DNA of 64,000 nucleotides from Nepenthes gracilis. Its lineage: Eukaryota > Streptophyta > Magnoliopsida > Caryophyllales > Nepenthaceae. Made by a program: the position numbers and the translations under genes. Every line of letters starts with the position of its first letter. The stretch's first letter is position 1. The notes beneath the pieces are model-generated. The model was not told the DNA's origin and ran no database searches. It saw only the letters and a list, made by a program, of their open reading frames with translations. The DNA lies in NCBI GenBank assembly GCA_033239525.1, contig BSYO01000011.1, positions 6,973,973 to 7,037,972 of the forward strand. Direction: 5' to 3'. Of the stretch, positions 13,051 to 26,010 are shown in pieces.

Positions 13051-13589
13051 CTATGCTACTATGTGCTTTACTGAACTTTCAACTTACTATTACTTTTATT
13101 TTTTACTATCCCTCCTTTAAATTAGTGGTTTGAATTACTTGCAAGAAGATAGGAACGTAGGAAGAGCTAATTAAATAGAATAGAATTAGAAATATTTGAT
13201 ATATGATGTATTTAATTTCTAAACAATAATTTTAGGATGGTCTATTTTATCTCAGTTGGTGGCAATTGTATTGAATAATTGTTTGTAATGTTCTTATAGA
13301 TAATGTAGTTAGATTTTGACATTTTTATATGATTGTTCGGTAATTCTGATTTTGGTATAAACATAACTCCTTAGGTATATGTTAACATCGTGATACGATA
13401 CGTATTCCAGCCACTTGATGACATAGTATTTTTGGGTTCTGTGGTTAGATTATTTATTTTATCTTTAGGTCAGTTGTGATATCAATTTGGAGGCCACATC
13501 CATCATTAATTGGATTTATTAAATTGTTGAGGAAATAATCTTGCTAATTATTATTCGGGTTAGGTATTGAGATGTGAGAAAAATCAGCA
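13051..13589. other. AT-rich spacer, no gene seen
   Basis: Host sequence resumes after the Tekay insertion. I see no coding pattern, RNA gene or clear repeat until similarity to Ty3 pol begins at about 13590. The missing 5' half of the TAT relic (LTR, gag, RT) is not visible here. Confidence 0.5.
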
Positions 13590-15862
13590 AAGAAGTACCT
13601 TCTATTATTTAAGGCTCTGAGAAGGACCAAAGCAAATGGTTTCCGTTGTACAAAAAAATGTCAGTCGGTCTTTTAAGAATTGAAGGAATACCTCGCCAAC
13701 TCTCCACTCCTATCCTTTCTAAAAGGAGATGAAGAGTTATATCTTTATTTGGCCATCTCTGACACAATGTTGAATTCAGTCCTAGTCAGACAGGAAGCTA
13801 AAAAACAATGACCAATCTATTATACTAGCAAGATCTTGACAAATACAGAGATTTGGTACTCACGGGCTGAAAGGGTCATTCTAGCATTGATTCACTTCGC
13901 AAGAAAGCTCTATCTATACTTCCAGGTCCATAAGATCGTTATTCTAACCAATCAACCATTGAAAGAGATCTTACAGAGAAATGACGTGTCTGAACATTTG
14001 ATAAAATAGACTGTGGAATTGGGTGAGTTCAACATAGAGTTTTGAACACGACCGTCCGTAAAAGGCTAAACTCTTGCAGACTTCGTAGTTAAGATGATGA
14101 TCCCAACTCCGGAAAGCTTAGAGAAGGGTAAAGGTGAGCTTTAATGCGAGGAAACTCCAACATAGATTTTGTCTATGGATGGGTCATTTTCTCGATCAAG
14201 AAATGGGTCTGGCTTGGTTTTGTTGACTTCAAAAGGATTCAATATAAAATATTCGATAATACTCAAATTTTCAACCACTAATAAGGTAGCCGAGTATAAA
14301 TCCCTATTAGCTAAGCTTAGGTTAGTAAAGGAGTGCACGATTAATAGCTTGATTATCCACAATGATTGCAAAATACTGGTCAACCAAGTGATTGGAAGAT
14401 TCAAAGCGTCCAGCCCATACCAAACGAAATACCTTGCCAAGGTGAATGATCTACGTGAACTATTCGACAATGTCAATGTTCATCACATTCCGAGAGAAAA
14501 CAATTAGAAGGAAAATCAATTGACAAAATAACTACACTTGAGAATCTTGAGCAATACGCAAAGAAGATAAGAGAACTCCTCATGACCACGAGCATAGAAG
14601 CTCCAAAGGAAAGGCTCCCAATCTCAAACGAGGAAACTTAGATGACTCCATACCGAAAATACTTTGAAGATGGCCTATTACTAGAGAAACTAGAAGAAGC
14701 TAACACATAAAGAAGACGGCCAAATAGTACACTCTTATGAACGGGGAGCATACAAAAGAGAATACTCTAACTCTACATGCAGTATTTGATGCTAGCTGAG
14801 GCCAACTACGCGTTGACCAAAGTACACATTGAAATCTATGGGTCGCATATAGGAAGTAAGAACCTGGCATTCAAAATCATGTGGTAAGATTATTACTCGC
14901 CAACCATGAAAAAAATGCTATAGAATTCGTTAAGAAATATGAGAACTGCAAAATCTACAGAAACGTCTCTCATTAGCCTCACAACGAACTCCAAGCGCTA
15001 CAACTGCCTTGGCTATTTGCGCAGTGGGAAGTTGACATATTAGGTCCCTTTTCCAATGCCGTAGGGTAGAGGAAATTCATCATAGTTGCAATAGACTATT
15101 TTATAAAGTGGGTGGAAGTTTCCCCACTGATGAAAACCACCAAGCAGAATGTGATCAATTCATCCGTCAAAGTATCATTTGTAGGTTTGAGATACTCGAG
15201 ATTATAGTGACCGATAACAAAACCCAATTTACCAAAAAAGGGTTTACCAAGTACTATACAGGCTTAGGTATCAAATTGGTCCATATCTCCATTGCCTATC
15301 CCCAGGCAAATGGATAGATTGAAATAACGAACTAGACCTTATTATATGGGTTGAAAACAAAGTTGGAAGATGTAGAGACTCCTGGGTGGATGAACCCCCA
15401 TCCGTGCTATAGTCTTATTAGACAACTCCCTAGGGAACCAACTCGAGAAACACCATTCAACTTGTGCTACAAGATTGAGGCGGTCATCCTGGTAGATATC
15501 GAACTACCCAACCTTCGAGTCGAAAATTTAGACCCGCACCGCAACTCTCAGCTCCTAAGAAAAAACCTAGATCTACTTAAAGAAGTCCAGGATATGACGA
15601 GGCTACGGACCACGACTTATCAATAGCAAGTTGCTCGATATTATAACAAAAAAGTGAAAGCACGATAATTTGAGATAGGGGACCTAGTGTCAACCATCGA
15701 GGCTACAGGCAAGATTATTGATAGGAATAAGTTATCCCACATTTGGGAAGGACATTTTCTAGTGTCAGCCATCCTCTGGAGTGATGCGTATAAAATATAT
15801 ACCCAAAATGAAAAACTGATTCCAAGGATATTGAATGCCATCTAGCTCAAAAAAATATTATC
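13590..15862 (+). pseudogene. Relic TAT-lineage Ty3 pol: RT end, RNase H, second RNase H, integrase
   Basis: Read across frames, this region shows the RT/RNase H segment (SPLLSFLKGDEELYLYLAIS, then ERVILALIHFARKL), followed by a second RNase H-like domain (14169-14507) beginning MDGSFSRSRNGSGLVL and ending VHHIPRENN. Integrase follows: EANYALTKVHIEIYGSHIG, then VTDNKTQFTKKGF (about 15210) and PREPTRETPFNLCYKIEAV (about 15430). A duplicated RNase H is a known trait of the TAT branch of plant Ty3 elements. The same order and wording occur intact in the 47-58 kb element. Stops and frameshifts are numerous. No 5' LTR, gag or RT palm is visible, so the 5' half is lost. Confidence 0.85.
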
Positions 15863-16599
15863 AGTAAACCCACTTCTAAGTTGTAAGGGATAGAGGTATG
15901 TCTTACTCGTGGCTTATGGGGTGCTTGTATAATGTATTTAACCATTTTGATAATAATAAAATTATAATTAATTGCTTACATTAGTCATTCATTTGTGTGC
16001 TTGCATAAGTCAAATGAATCCTACATGTCAAAGCGACTCAAATAAGAATGCAATCATAGAATTGGTTAATACAACCAAACGACCCAAAAGCAAGTTGGAC
16101 ACCGATAATCATGTAAAGGCTTGGGGGCTTGAGAATAAAAGTCTAATCCCTTTTGAGAAGTCCAATCAGACATCAAAACATAAAACCTTAAGGGGTTTTC
16201 TCAACATGAGTGCTAAATTGTCTTTCCATAGGATAAGTACCATCAGTCAAATTTGATCAACGAACTATTGTCAAACAAAGCCCAACAATGATGGTAATCT
16301 CACTGAATTGGCAAACGAAAAATACAATGAACGAAGATTCAACATAAACAAAAACGACATCAGCGACAATGATAAAAGAAATCTAGCTAATCCATTGATA
16401 TATATTTTTATAATTCAGAGACCTGAACTTTGTACAGAAAGATGTTCACCGAATTGACCACTACCTAAGCATGAATGACTCAATTGTCCCAAGGCTGAGG
16501 ACCTAAATGACGGACCCTCGCTTGGTCCCAAAGAATTCCCAATCCCAAAGTTATTTCTGATCAAGATAGTGCTCACCACACCTAAGGAAACGATCTGCC

Positions 16600-18312
16600 A
16601 ACAATGGGAGATTACATCCCGGAATCTATCATTTAAAATGGAACTGACCTCTTTAGGCTAAAAAGGTTTCCTCCTCAACCACACTTGTCTTGGAGGTCAA
16701 GTATCAAGATCGATGTATACTTCTTAGAGTTTGCCCTCGAGTAGAGCGACCCTATCCACCGTGATGGGCAATTTCTGACCATTTAGACAGCTCTTTCTCC
16801 AAAAAAGCTTATACATCCTCGTCCAATTCTAACTAAGTGTATCAATTATTGTAAACTAAGTGTATCAATTCTTGTAATTGCCAGACAAAACAAAATGATT
16901 AGTTTGAATAAACCATAACAAGAAAAATATTTGTAGATAAAGAGTTAAAAAAATGGTATCTCATGAACAAAAAACTTCTCTTGAAAAGAGAGATATGGAG
17001 ACAAGCCAGCTCCAAAATAGGTGGAGTCCTCCAACACAAGAGTAGAGTACGGTGATAAATAGGGACTTTAAATCCAGGGGAAAGGAGAAGGCATTCAAGT
17101 CCTCAGGGCACCCTAATGGCAAGGGGTTTACCTAAGGGGCCTCTTCAGCCTCTGGAATCTCCGATGAAAAACAAGGTCTAAAAACCCCCAAAGAAGCCTT
17201 ATTGGTAGGCAAATCCTCAATCATTTCTTCATTATTGATGGGTTCCACAATTGATACGACAAGAGGTATGGATACGAAATCATTAGGTGACGAATTGACA
17301 AAAATTGGGACCTCGTATTTAGCAAAGAACAGAGCGACAATCGGGTTCCCCCTTGTTCGAGCTACAAATAATAGAAACACTTATTCCCAAAGAAACGGGT
17401 AAGGAAGCCTCACCACCCTAAACAAATTCGAGCACATCCCCAATGATTGGGCAGCCTGGTGAAGAAAGAATTGAGTCTGGCCTCTGAGATAACTCACTGG
17501 CCTCCAAAGTTGTTATTTCATTACAAGCTTCATTAATAATCGTTTCAACATCAATGGAAGAATAGGAACAAGGGAACCTGCCTCTCTGGCCACCACTTTT
17601 GAAGGATCCCGAATAAAAATCTCCTACAATTTTCTTTTAGGTTTGTGAAGAGGCATATTGGCAACGGATACTACACCAACCCTAACCTCCCAGTTGATGT
17701 CAACGAGCGCCTGCTAAGTCAAAAACGTATTCATCTTCCAAAGCAAAATGACGTTTTTCTCTATTAACTTAGTCAAAAGTTAGGCCATGAAAGATTCCGT
17801 TTCCAAAACTTTGCTAGTGTAGACAGTATTGGCCAACTTCCATTTGTTGAAAAAGATCCAACCAAAAGGGGCCAAAATAAAAAAATATATATATATCAAT
17901 CCTTCCAATTCTTTACTAAATTCGGATTTCCTCTACTTATTTCATACCCCTTTCTAAGGGCAAATGAAATCCAATTGCCCTACTAGTTAAACCGGAAGAT
18001 AACTTTAACTACCCTAACGTCTAAACGAAGCCCCCAAAGAAGAAAGAAGACTTACAAGAAGACCAAATACATGATAGCGTTGGGATTGAGGCATGCTACA
18101 TGAATCTCTAGGCTATCAGAATTTCGTAGAGCTCCCTAGCAAAAAGAATATAGAGGCCCTTCTTCAGATAAACTTCCTAAATGGCAATAAAACCATACAT
18201 TAGAAAAGAAGCTCTCTCAGATAATAAAGAAACTTGAAAATTAACGGTGACAAGAATATCAACAATGCTGGACAGAATACCAGCAATGCCCTTGGAAGCC
18301 ACTCAACGAGCC
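16600..18312 (-). pseudogene. Relic antisense ORF of the TAT element
   Basis: Downstream of the relic pol, the minus strand holds decayed coding sequence in the place where the two better TAT copies have their antisense ORF. A start-like ATGGC lies near 18312. A segment with LLSERASF wording follows that resembles the N terminus of the 56.3-kb copy. Between 17380 and 17132 an open stretch reads through an acidic, low-complexity region (SIVEPINNEEMIEDLP...). Leucine/lysine-rich wording near 16740-16600 may match the coiled-coil second exon. Boundaries are approximate and the frame is broken. The assignment rests on position and short similarities. Confidence 0.5.
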
Positions 18313-19545
18313 ATGAGAAACAAGGAGACATAGAAGGAAAACTCAGGTTATGAGATGGAATGCGAAGAGATGAAAAAATGGAACGTCAAAGTTCGAATAA
18401 AAGGATTTTAGTCCAAATGACATTGTTTGGACATGCCAAAGAGGCACATTATAATGACTAGAACACGTGCTAACATAGGAATATACAGCAACATGTCTAT
18501 TTCACTGTATTAGTAATGATAACTTGATGCGATATTTCCAAAGGCAATAGGCTTGCAGAGGGTGGCTTTGGATCTTCATTAATTTTGATTAGACGGTTTA
18601 GTTCTAATTAAATCTGGCTCAATTGCTTGACAAATGTGTTAATTTTGGGCTCATTTAGATTAAATTATTATGCGCCGAATTATCAAAGGTCCAAGTTATT
18701 AGATTGTCAAACATTGCGAGAAGAAAATTAAAAACCAAAGTGTCTAGACGGACACTCAACTCATAAACAATAATACGGAAATTAGAAGCATATCGAAGCC
18801 ATATGAAGAGTACGAGTTACAATTCGGGTAGTTCTTTTCATTAGATCCTTTCACAATATACAAGTTTCAAACAATAAAAGTACAACTTAGATGAAAAGGA
18901 ATAATACACAGGACAACAATCCAAATAAAAAAAAAAAACGCACTTCTCTCTAGTTACTTAGACATGACTTATATCAAAGGCACCACATGGAGAAGAGAAT
19001 GAAGGGAAAATTGATCACCCATGCTAGCAACATCTATCTTGATCAACTCTATAGGGATCAACAACATAAGGGTCCCGCTACATCATACAAACCTAGCTTT
19101 GGAAACATATATACAAGAGAAAAACTAAAATGATTTTTCCAAATAAAAGAGGGTAACCAATATGAACATCAAACACTTCCCTTGGCCATAAATTCAAAAC
19201 TTGAAAGATCTCTACCAACTCCAACATCTACGCCTACCAACAATTGTAAAAAGGATATGTTTGCAAAGGACAATCACACAACATAGTAGAAAATAAGGCA
19301 TTCTGGGATACAATCTTAAGAAAAGCCCTCAATTTATAGCTAAGGTAAAAGCCCAACTGGCTAAGGGTTCAAAACACAGAGATATCAAATCACAGTCATT
19401 AATGGCAGAGAATAAATTTCTACCAAACAAAACCCCTAATCTACAGAAAATTTGCAACAGAGATGCGCTTTGATGACATACCACCTAGCTTTCCATCGAT
19501 GGCATGCTTAGAGTTTGAATTCAAATGTCTAAGTATGGGAGTTAT
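18313..19545. other. AT-rich region, probable 3' part of TAT relic
   Basis: No coding region, RNA gene or tandem repeat is apparent. By analogy with the other TAT copies it would be the untranslated stretch between the antisense ORF and the 3' LTR. Confidence 0.35.
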
Positions 19546-19560
19546 TGTTGGGTGCAATAC
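19533..19560 (+). other. Possible polypurine tract and LTR start of TAT relic
   Basis: GTATGGGAGTTAT is followed at 19546 by TGTTGGGTGC. The minus-strand TAT element at 26-33 kb has a very similar junction (GTATGGGAGCTAG, then an LTR beginning TTGGGTTC). This may be the start of the 3' LTR of the 13.6-18.3 kb relic. The other end of such an LTR was not found, so the call is tentative. Confidence 0.35.
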
Positions 19561-20398
19561 AAAATAAATTGGCCTAATTTAAATCTAAATCAATGCCTAA
19601 GCCTCAAAAGCTCAAGCAAGAAAACATGAAATAGATTAGGACAATCAAATATCAAAAAAATATATTGGAAAGCAAATCTTATATACCTCTTACTTTTCGT
19701 TCAATTTGTTATTATGCGTAGGATAAAGATCTGCAAAAATAAAGACTAGACCCGGTTCATCTCTAGAAAAAAAATTCTTGCTCCCTAATTCATGCGATAA
19801 TTCAAATCCCTAAAATGCATTAATATTGATGATAAAACTAACAATAACAATAAAACTTTCAAAGGGAGTAGTACATCACTGAAGGTGCAGCTTAGATTAC
19901 AAGAGGGGGATTCAGCCCCACTAGCCACCTCATGGCAATAACAACCCTAACTTAGCAAAGTGAAGCCGAAGAAAGGGGAGAGAAAAGAAAAGAGAAGAGG
20001 AGATGACATATGACTGCTGAAAAAAATAATAATAATAATAATAAAACAGCCTATAGAAGCAACACAAACTGAACTAAAACCAGAACCCAAAACCAACCAC
20101 AGCATGTAGGATAAGAGAGAGACCAATCCTAAAAACAAAAGATTAGAATCATGGATGCAACCAGATTGAACCAGGGAGTCATCAGAACCGCCTTCCCCTC
20201 CCAAATCCCCTCCCCCTATTAAAAAAATATGTCCCTAACGGGCTGTTTCCACTCTTACCTCCCCTCCACTGACATTTTATAGTTCAAAAGAGCATATAAC
20301 ATGCCTAGAAATCTGCCAGCATCTCGACATTAGATACTCAGCAATGCCCTTCTCCAGCATTTTTCTTTGAACCACCACAGGCTGCACCAAACCCAAGG

Positions 20399-23300
20399 CT
20401 AAGAACCATTTGCAACTCCATTCACCAAAATATTATCAGAGACAACAAGCTTACAACTCTTTGGAACATCTCTATTTTTGGCAACCACGCCACCATTGTC
20501 AGAAAGCTTTGCATCTCCATTAGACTGGTTGGACAGCTTAACTTCTTGGATTGAGTCAGAGCCATCAGCAGATATGTGCAATCTCTGCTCCTCATTGGCA
20601 CCATCTTTGTTCTTTCCACCAGCACTCTTCCCCTCCCAAACCTAAATAAAATGACATTCAACAAGCCTTTCGCTGACAAAACAGCTGGAACACAGTTGAA
20701 ATAAATTTGGAACAATGACACATCACAGAATGGGTGGACTGCCGCAATGAGACTTGCCTGTTTCTGAAACTGCTGCTGCATAGCCTTCTTCTCCTGGATT
20801 ATCTTCTGCCGTACCTCATAAAATCCAAAGTCATCCAGGATGCAGGTTTTGCTTACATGCTCCTTAAATATTTTCAACATTTGGAGGCCCTGCTCCAACT
20901 TAACCTAAACCAACTCATGGGTGAACTGTTTTTAATTAGAAGAACAGTGAAAGCAGTAACTTTGAACTTGGGTTCAATGAGTATACATACCTCTTGGGTG
21001 TCCCTGCTAGTCGTCACAGGTTTGTTTTCATTGTTCTCAAGGATAATATGTTTCAACAAACTGTTGGGTACATCCTTCACTATGCGCCACTGTACTGGGA
21101 AACTTCCATTCCATTTGTCCTGCTGCCAGTACTCCACATCTTTGTGGAAATCAACTGGACCCACCATTTCAGCTATGCCAACAAACTGTCCACTAGTATT
21201 GACCTGACAACATTATGATGCCAGCAAACTTAATTACCCTTTCAAGGCACCAACACCATTTCATGGTTTTAAGCCCGTCACCTCTAGGTCACAATGGAGC
21301 AACCAGCTATTCAACCAAGAGGCTCAGAAGAAGACTACAAAAAGCAAACATATTAATTATAGTGCGTACCGAGAAGAGAAGGAACAAGGGACAGTCGCCA
21401 GATTTCGCCTGAGCCTCCTGGTATGCTGCATCAAGCTTCTTGTTACCATTGGGCGTGCTGGACCAAACATTATACTTGATGCTCTTATGGACATCATCCT
21501 CACTATAGGACTTAATAATAAAGAATTTAGCATCTGGATAACTTTCAGGGAAATCAGGACAATTGAATTGCTCCCTGTCAAGAATCATGTTCAAACCACC
21601 CCTCTCCTCATTATGATTTCCATGTGGTGTAATATTCTGCCCCCTTACTGCCAAGGTGATCGGAGCAAACCCTTTTTGGTTCTTAGAGCTCTTGGCCCTC
21701 GGGCCCCTGTTGAGCTCATTTAGACCATCCATGTTCTCACTACCATAGCCAAAGAATGCATTGCCTCGTCCCCTGTTCCTGTACCTGCTATCAACACCAA
21801 AACAGCCGCGATCACTAGTTCGTGCATCATAACCGTTAGATCCGTAACCCGAGTTTATTCTGACAGTGTTACCATATCGACCATAAAATTTGCTAGCATA
21901 CATCTGATTTGTAAATCCGTGAGCAGTGCCCAAACCAGACATCAGCTTGGGTTGATGTAAACCCTGCAGAAGAATCAGAAATTCATTTAAGATCTCCAAG
22001 CAAAAGCAGCTTCAAGTGAATGCCACAAAACTATGAAAGAGAGATTTCCATGAGGAGCAGATATTTGGCACATCAGACCACAGAAAATTGTAATTATATG
22101 CTAAGAAACATTAACTGAATTCGTCTACCCCTTGTCAACAGAAAAAGAGGCAAGTAGCAGCCTATGCAAAACCTATTATTTAAACCAACTATATTCTGAC
22201 ATTATACTAGAAATTTTGTGCACCTTTTCTACAACAGTAACAGAATAAAATGAATTCATTCATTCATATGTGAGAACCATCAAGAAAAGATAACAAAAAG
22301 TATAAGTTGCACGGGACCCATGACTAAATTTTACAGTCATTGAAGGAACATTGACTGAAATTTGGTAACCACTGAACTTTCCAGTCCAAATATTAACAGC
22401 GAGAAGGTTAAAGCACAAACACACTTGATCAGGCAACAAGTCTAACCAGATATTATTGTTGATGTAGCCATTATCAAAAATGATAGGAATCAATTAATGT
22501 AAAAGACAACAAGAACAGGTGCGCTAACCCCTGCTGATAAAACTTCTAAAACATAATCCTCTCAGACTGCTAGGAACTCACATGGGTTAATACGTACAAA
22601 CAAAGAAAAATAGGGTCACAAGCTGAATATGAAGGCACTAGAGTTTTTGACAGGATCCCATGTGAAAACAGATCAGAAACCATAGTAAAATAGCAAGGGA
22701 AACTCCAAAGCACATACCAGGACATTAGCATGAGGAGGCAGACTCTGATTCCTAGAAGAAGGAGCATGGTTTGCATGCGATGCTAGGGATGCAAATGAAT
22801 TGCTAGTTACAGTCCTTGGCTGACCATCAGCAAAAAATGGGCCATCGAACCAAGGAATGGGAGACCTTATTCCATCAAATCCAAATCTTGGATCCTGGTA
22901 TCCAGAAGTGGGAAGACCACCAGGCAGGGAACCTCTCCCATAAGAATTATTTATATCAAAATATGAGGTCTGATGCGTTGCCCTGAGGGGTACTGATCCA
23001 TTTCTCCCCTTCCCACCATCATTTGAAACACAGTTTGCGTTACCATTGGCAGTTTCCGCAGATAGAGGCCACTGCCCAGCAGCTGCAGAGGACATGTCCC
23101 CTTGTGGATGGGCGGCAGGTGCAGGAGTATATGTCCCACTGGTTGGAGTCACCGGCTGGAAATAGGGACTGGGATATTGATATTGTTGATGTCCGTACAG
23201 CTGGCTATCATGCCCCATAGCTGCAACAGAGGAACCTGCTGGTGAGTATGGGCCATAAGGTGCAAACCCAAGCCCATGGTGATACATGAGTGACCCATTG

Positions 23301-24601
23301 TCTCCATAAACTCCCTGAAAACACCCACAAAAACTCTGTAAGGACACTGATGCTTAGTTACATAACACAGTGGACGAGTAACAAAAAGTTAAAACTCAAA
23401 GAAAGGCCTCCCAAGAAGCAACTTATACATGGGTTATATTTTACGTAAGCCACAACCAATAAGCGGCACTCACTGGGGGTATCTCAGCTCCGTCAGGATT
23501 CACATATCTAGAGTAGTCATCCCAGTCATTACCAGACACATCATAGCCTACGAAGAAAGATTTGATAAGGTCATCACTTAAAATTACCAGAAATGAAATT
23601 CCATGTAAAGGAATCAATCAAGGGCAAGATAACACTCCCAATCCACAGTTCAAATATAATTTTACCTCCATAATAGTAGGCAGCATGAATATAACTGTTT
23701 GGTGGGTAGCAAAGAGAAGGGTCCATAACATCTGGTAGCAAAGGAGTCGCAGAACGTTCGTTGAGATGAATATGGTCATTCGAAGCATCTTTAAAGTCGA
23801 TCTGAGATGATGGTAGCTGACACAGACAAAATAAGTAATAGCATGAGAAGATAGCATTGGAACTATATTAATCGTAATTAATGGATACATCAAAATCAAT
23901 GATTACCTTCATGGTAGGCTCAGAAAGTGTCAAATTGGTCTTTGTTTTGGTCTGAGAATCCAGTGATAAACTCTGCAGCAAGCCTGCAGCTTCTAGGATA
24001 ACAGGGAATAAAGGAAATACAAAGAAATCTATGATTTAACAATACGAAATTATCTACTAAAAGTAGCCCAATCTCCAAATAGCAGGTGTAAGAACCAGTC
24101 ATAGGTCTCAATAAACAAAGAAAATCCTCTGCAGCTCAAATCCATAAAGAACAGATCGTGAGTGTGAGCTTCCGTATATGCCAGCCCATGATCATAACCG
24201 CAAAATCAACAGTTGTTCAATTTAATCACACTAGCAACACTATTTGATCATCCAAATCCACGCAAATTATCGCTCCAAAGATAACATCACATAGGGCATG
24301 CGCTCGCAGAAGCATTAGCAAAGACAAAACAATATTATCTACAATCTTATCTGCTTTTCTAAAGCCACGAAGAAAAACCATAATTACAAAATCCAAATCT
24401 GTAAAAATCAAGCACTTCCACAACAAAGTTGCAAACAGCGCAGATGCATCTTACCAAATCCCTTCAAACGGCAAACGAAAAGAAATTTCGATTTGTATAG
24501 GGAAAAAAGAAAACCCCCAAACAACACGAAAAAAAAAAATGGCCCGCAAGATGATGAGAGCAGGTAAGGATACGATCAGCGGGAGTAGCAACGGTGGCCA
24601 T
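20399..24601 (-). CDS. ECT: YTH-domain m6A reader, ECT family, nine exons
   Basis: Proposed coding exons, in gene order: 24601-24574, 23992-23907, 23816-23666, 23547-23474, 23314-22718, 21963-21370, 21203-20991, 20904-20758 and 20641-20399. All junctions keep frame and give about 710 residues, a usual ECT length. The N terminus [20 protein letters not shown] is typical of plant ECT proteins. Residues 40-450 are Tyr/Pro/Gly/Asn-rich and probably disordered. The YTH domain spans about residues 457-595 ([13 protein letters not shown] ... [10 protein letters not shown]). Trp479, Trp536 and Trp541 fit the three aromatic-cage residues that bind N6-methyladenosine in mRNA. Family members act in the cytoplasm on mRNA fate and organ growth. 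Introns are GT-AG except the last (20642-20757), which is GC-AG with donor AG|GCAAGT. The start codon has G at -3 and +4. Which ECT paralogue it is cannot be decided here. Confidence 0.93.
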
Positions 24602-24900
24602 CACCAGATCTCCAAGGGGGATCGAAAACCAAACCCCAATCCCGAGGGTGTTTTGAAAGGGTTTATGGAGGAGAGAGAAAGACCCTAAGGGATAGAGGTT
24701 GGGGGGGCTCAGCCGCCAAGGGTTTGTGGGGCTTGGAAGATAACGGGGAACAGAAGAGGGGGAAAAGGGTTTCGTTCATCGAAACGTGGTGATTCAGATA
24801 GCTCAACGGGGCACCCGTTAATCTCAGCCGTCGGTGATATGAATTTGTCAGTGCGTATATACCAGTGAACCGCGCCCAGCCACTCGTATATAACAGATTT
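24602..24900 (-). promoter_or_regulatory. 5' UTR and core promoter of the ECT gene
   Basis: Upstream of the start codon on the minus strand are two TATA-like sequences, TATATAC (about 24855-24861) and TTATATAC (about 24886-24894). Between them and the ATG are three AAACCCT boxes (seen on + as AAGGGTTT at 24657, 24718 and 24766). AAACCCT (telo-box) is a known plant motif in genes expressed in dividing tissue, including translation genes. The transcription start is unmapped. An inverted terminus of a MULE begins only about 270 bp beyond the distal TATA box. Confidence 0.5.
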
Positions 24901-25164
24901 TGAGTACGGCGACTATTTTTTAAACTTTAATTTATATCAACTATTTTGTGCTTTTAAAAAATAATAATAAATTTTATAATATATCAAATTTACTAAATTA
25001 TTATACAATATATCAAGTTTTATGTACACTTTGTATCTATCGTGCCATTGAAATCTCGGCCTTTCATCGACTCTCTTACTCCTACTAAAAAAAAAGAAAA
25101 AAACATATTTCTCGCCTCTTACAGAAAAGACACGTCAACAATTTAAAAAAGAGAGAAAATTTTC

Positions 25165-25516
25165 AGACTTCAGGCTGTCAATTAAAGGGAAGAGAAATCA
25201 GGCAACGTTCTCCTCTTCGATTCCGGCGTGGAAAGGTATGTTCTTCCGACTCTCTCAACTTGTTTGAATTTCTTTTTATTCGTAGGAGACGAGATTAGAG
25301 CAGATACTATTCCTCATTGATTTCATATCATTAAGTTTATTCTTCTTTACACCCGTCTTCCTCACTCAATGGTACCAGATTCAGGACGCATCTTTCCTCC
25401 CTGGTAAGCACTATTCTGCGTGTCAATCTTCGCCGATAAATATGGCAAGGTAACATTGTTGTTGTCGATAAATAATTCTTTAAATTTCTTCTTGAAATTG
25501 CAAACAGACTATTGTT
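25165..25516 (+). repeat. Left terminal inverted repeat of the MULE
   Basis: Matches the reverse complement of 41107-41402. Shared blocks in order include CAGGCTGTC.ATTAA, AGAGAAATCA, GTTCTCCTCTT, CCTCATTGATTTC, GTACCAGATT, ACTATTCT, TATCAATCTTC/GTCAATCTTC, CATT.TTGTTGTC, TTTAAATTTC and TGCAAACAGACTA. Identity is roughly 70-75 percent by eye, with some indels. Confidence 0.75.
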
Positions 25517-26010
25517 TGCATCACTCTTGGCTTAAAAATGCTGCCCGGATTTTATTGCATCAATCCACTGAATTTTCTCAGCGATCGGCTTTTGTTGTTT
25601 CTCCGTTATTCTTCCTTGTACAAAAATATTTATACAAATTGAATGAATTGTGAATTTTTACTGATTAATTTATGTACAAGCATTATTGTTTCTTAGCGTG
25701 GAATTTGAAAATGTCTGCCCTAGTCCATCGCATCGAGTTTGAAGATGTTTGCCATAGTTAGGATTGTAATTTCCGACGAAATAGCTTACATAAGTGGAAA
25801 ATTAGACTAAATGGGCAAAATGGAATAGAGGAAGAACCAGCCATACTGTTGAATAACAGTAAGAAAGCATTATAGACGATACGTGAAACATCTTGATTTT
25901 GGATCGTTGATGAAAAGTTCTAAGAGCAGTACTCATTGGGTGATGAGATACCTTACCCTCGTTTGCAATCATCATGACGTAATAAAATGAGGCTCGATCA
26001 AAATAGGTTG
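25517..26010. other. Left internal part of the MULE, no gene seen
   Basis: AT-rich sequence between the left inverted terminus and the TAT insertion. No coding match was found. Its last bases (GGTTG, 26006-26010) form the left target duplication of the TAT element, whose right partner is AGTTG at 32919-32923, one mismatch apart. Confidence 0.5.

Noticed and set aside
25165..25420. A plus-strand gene start with spliced 5' UTR exons next to the ECT gene
   Set aside because: It has plausible GT and AG sites, but the same sequence occurs inverted at 41.1-41.4 kb and brackets a transposase, so it is better explained as a MULE terminus.
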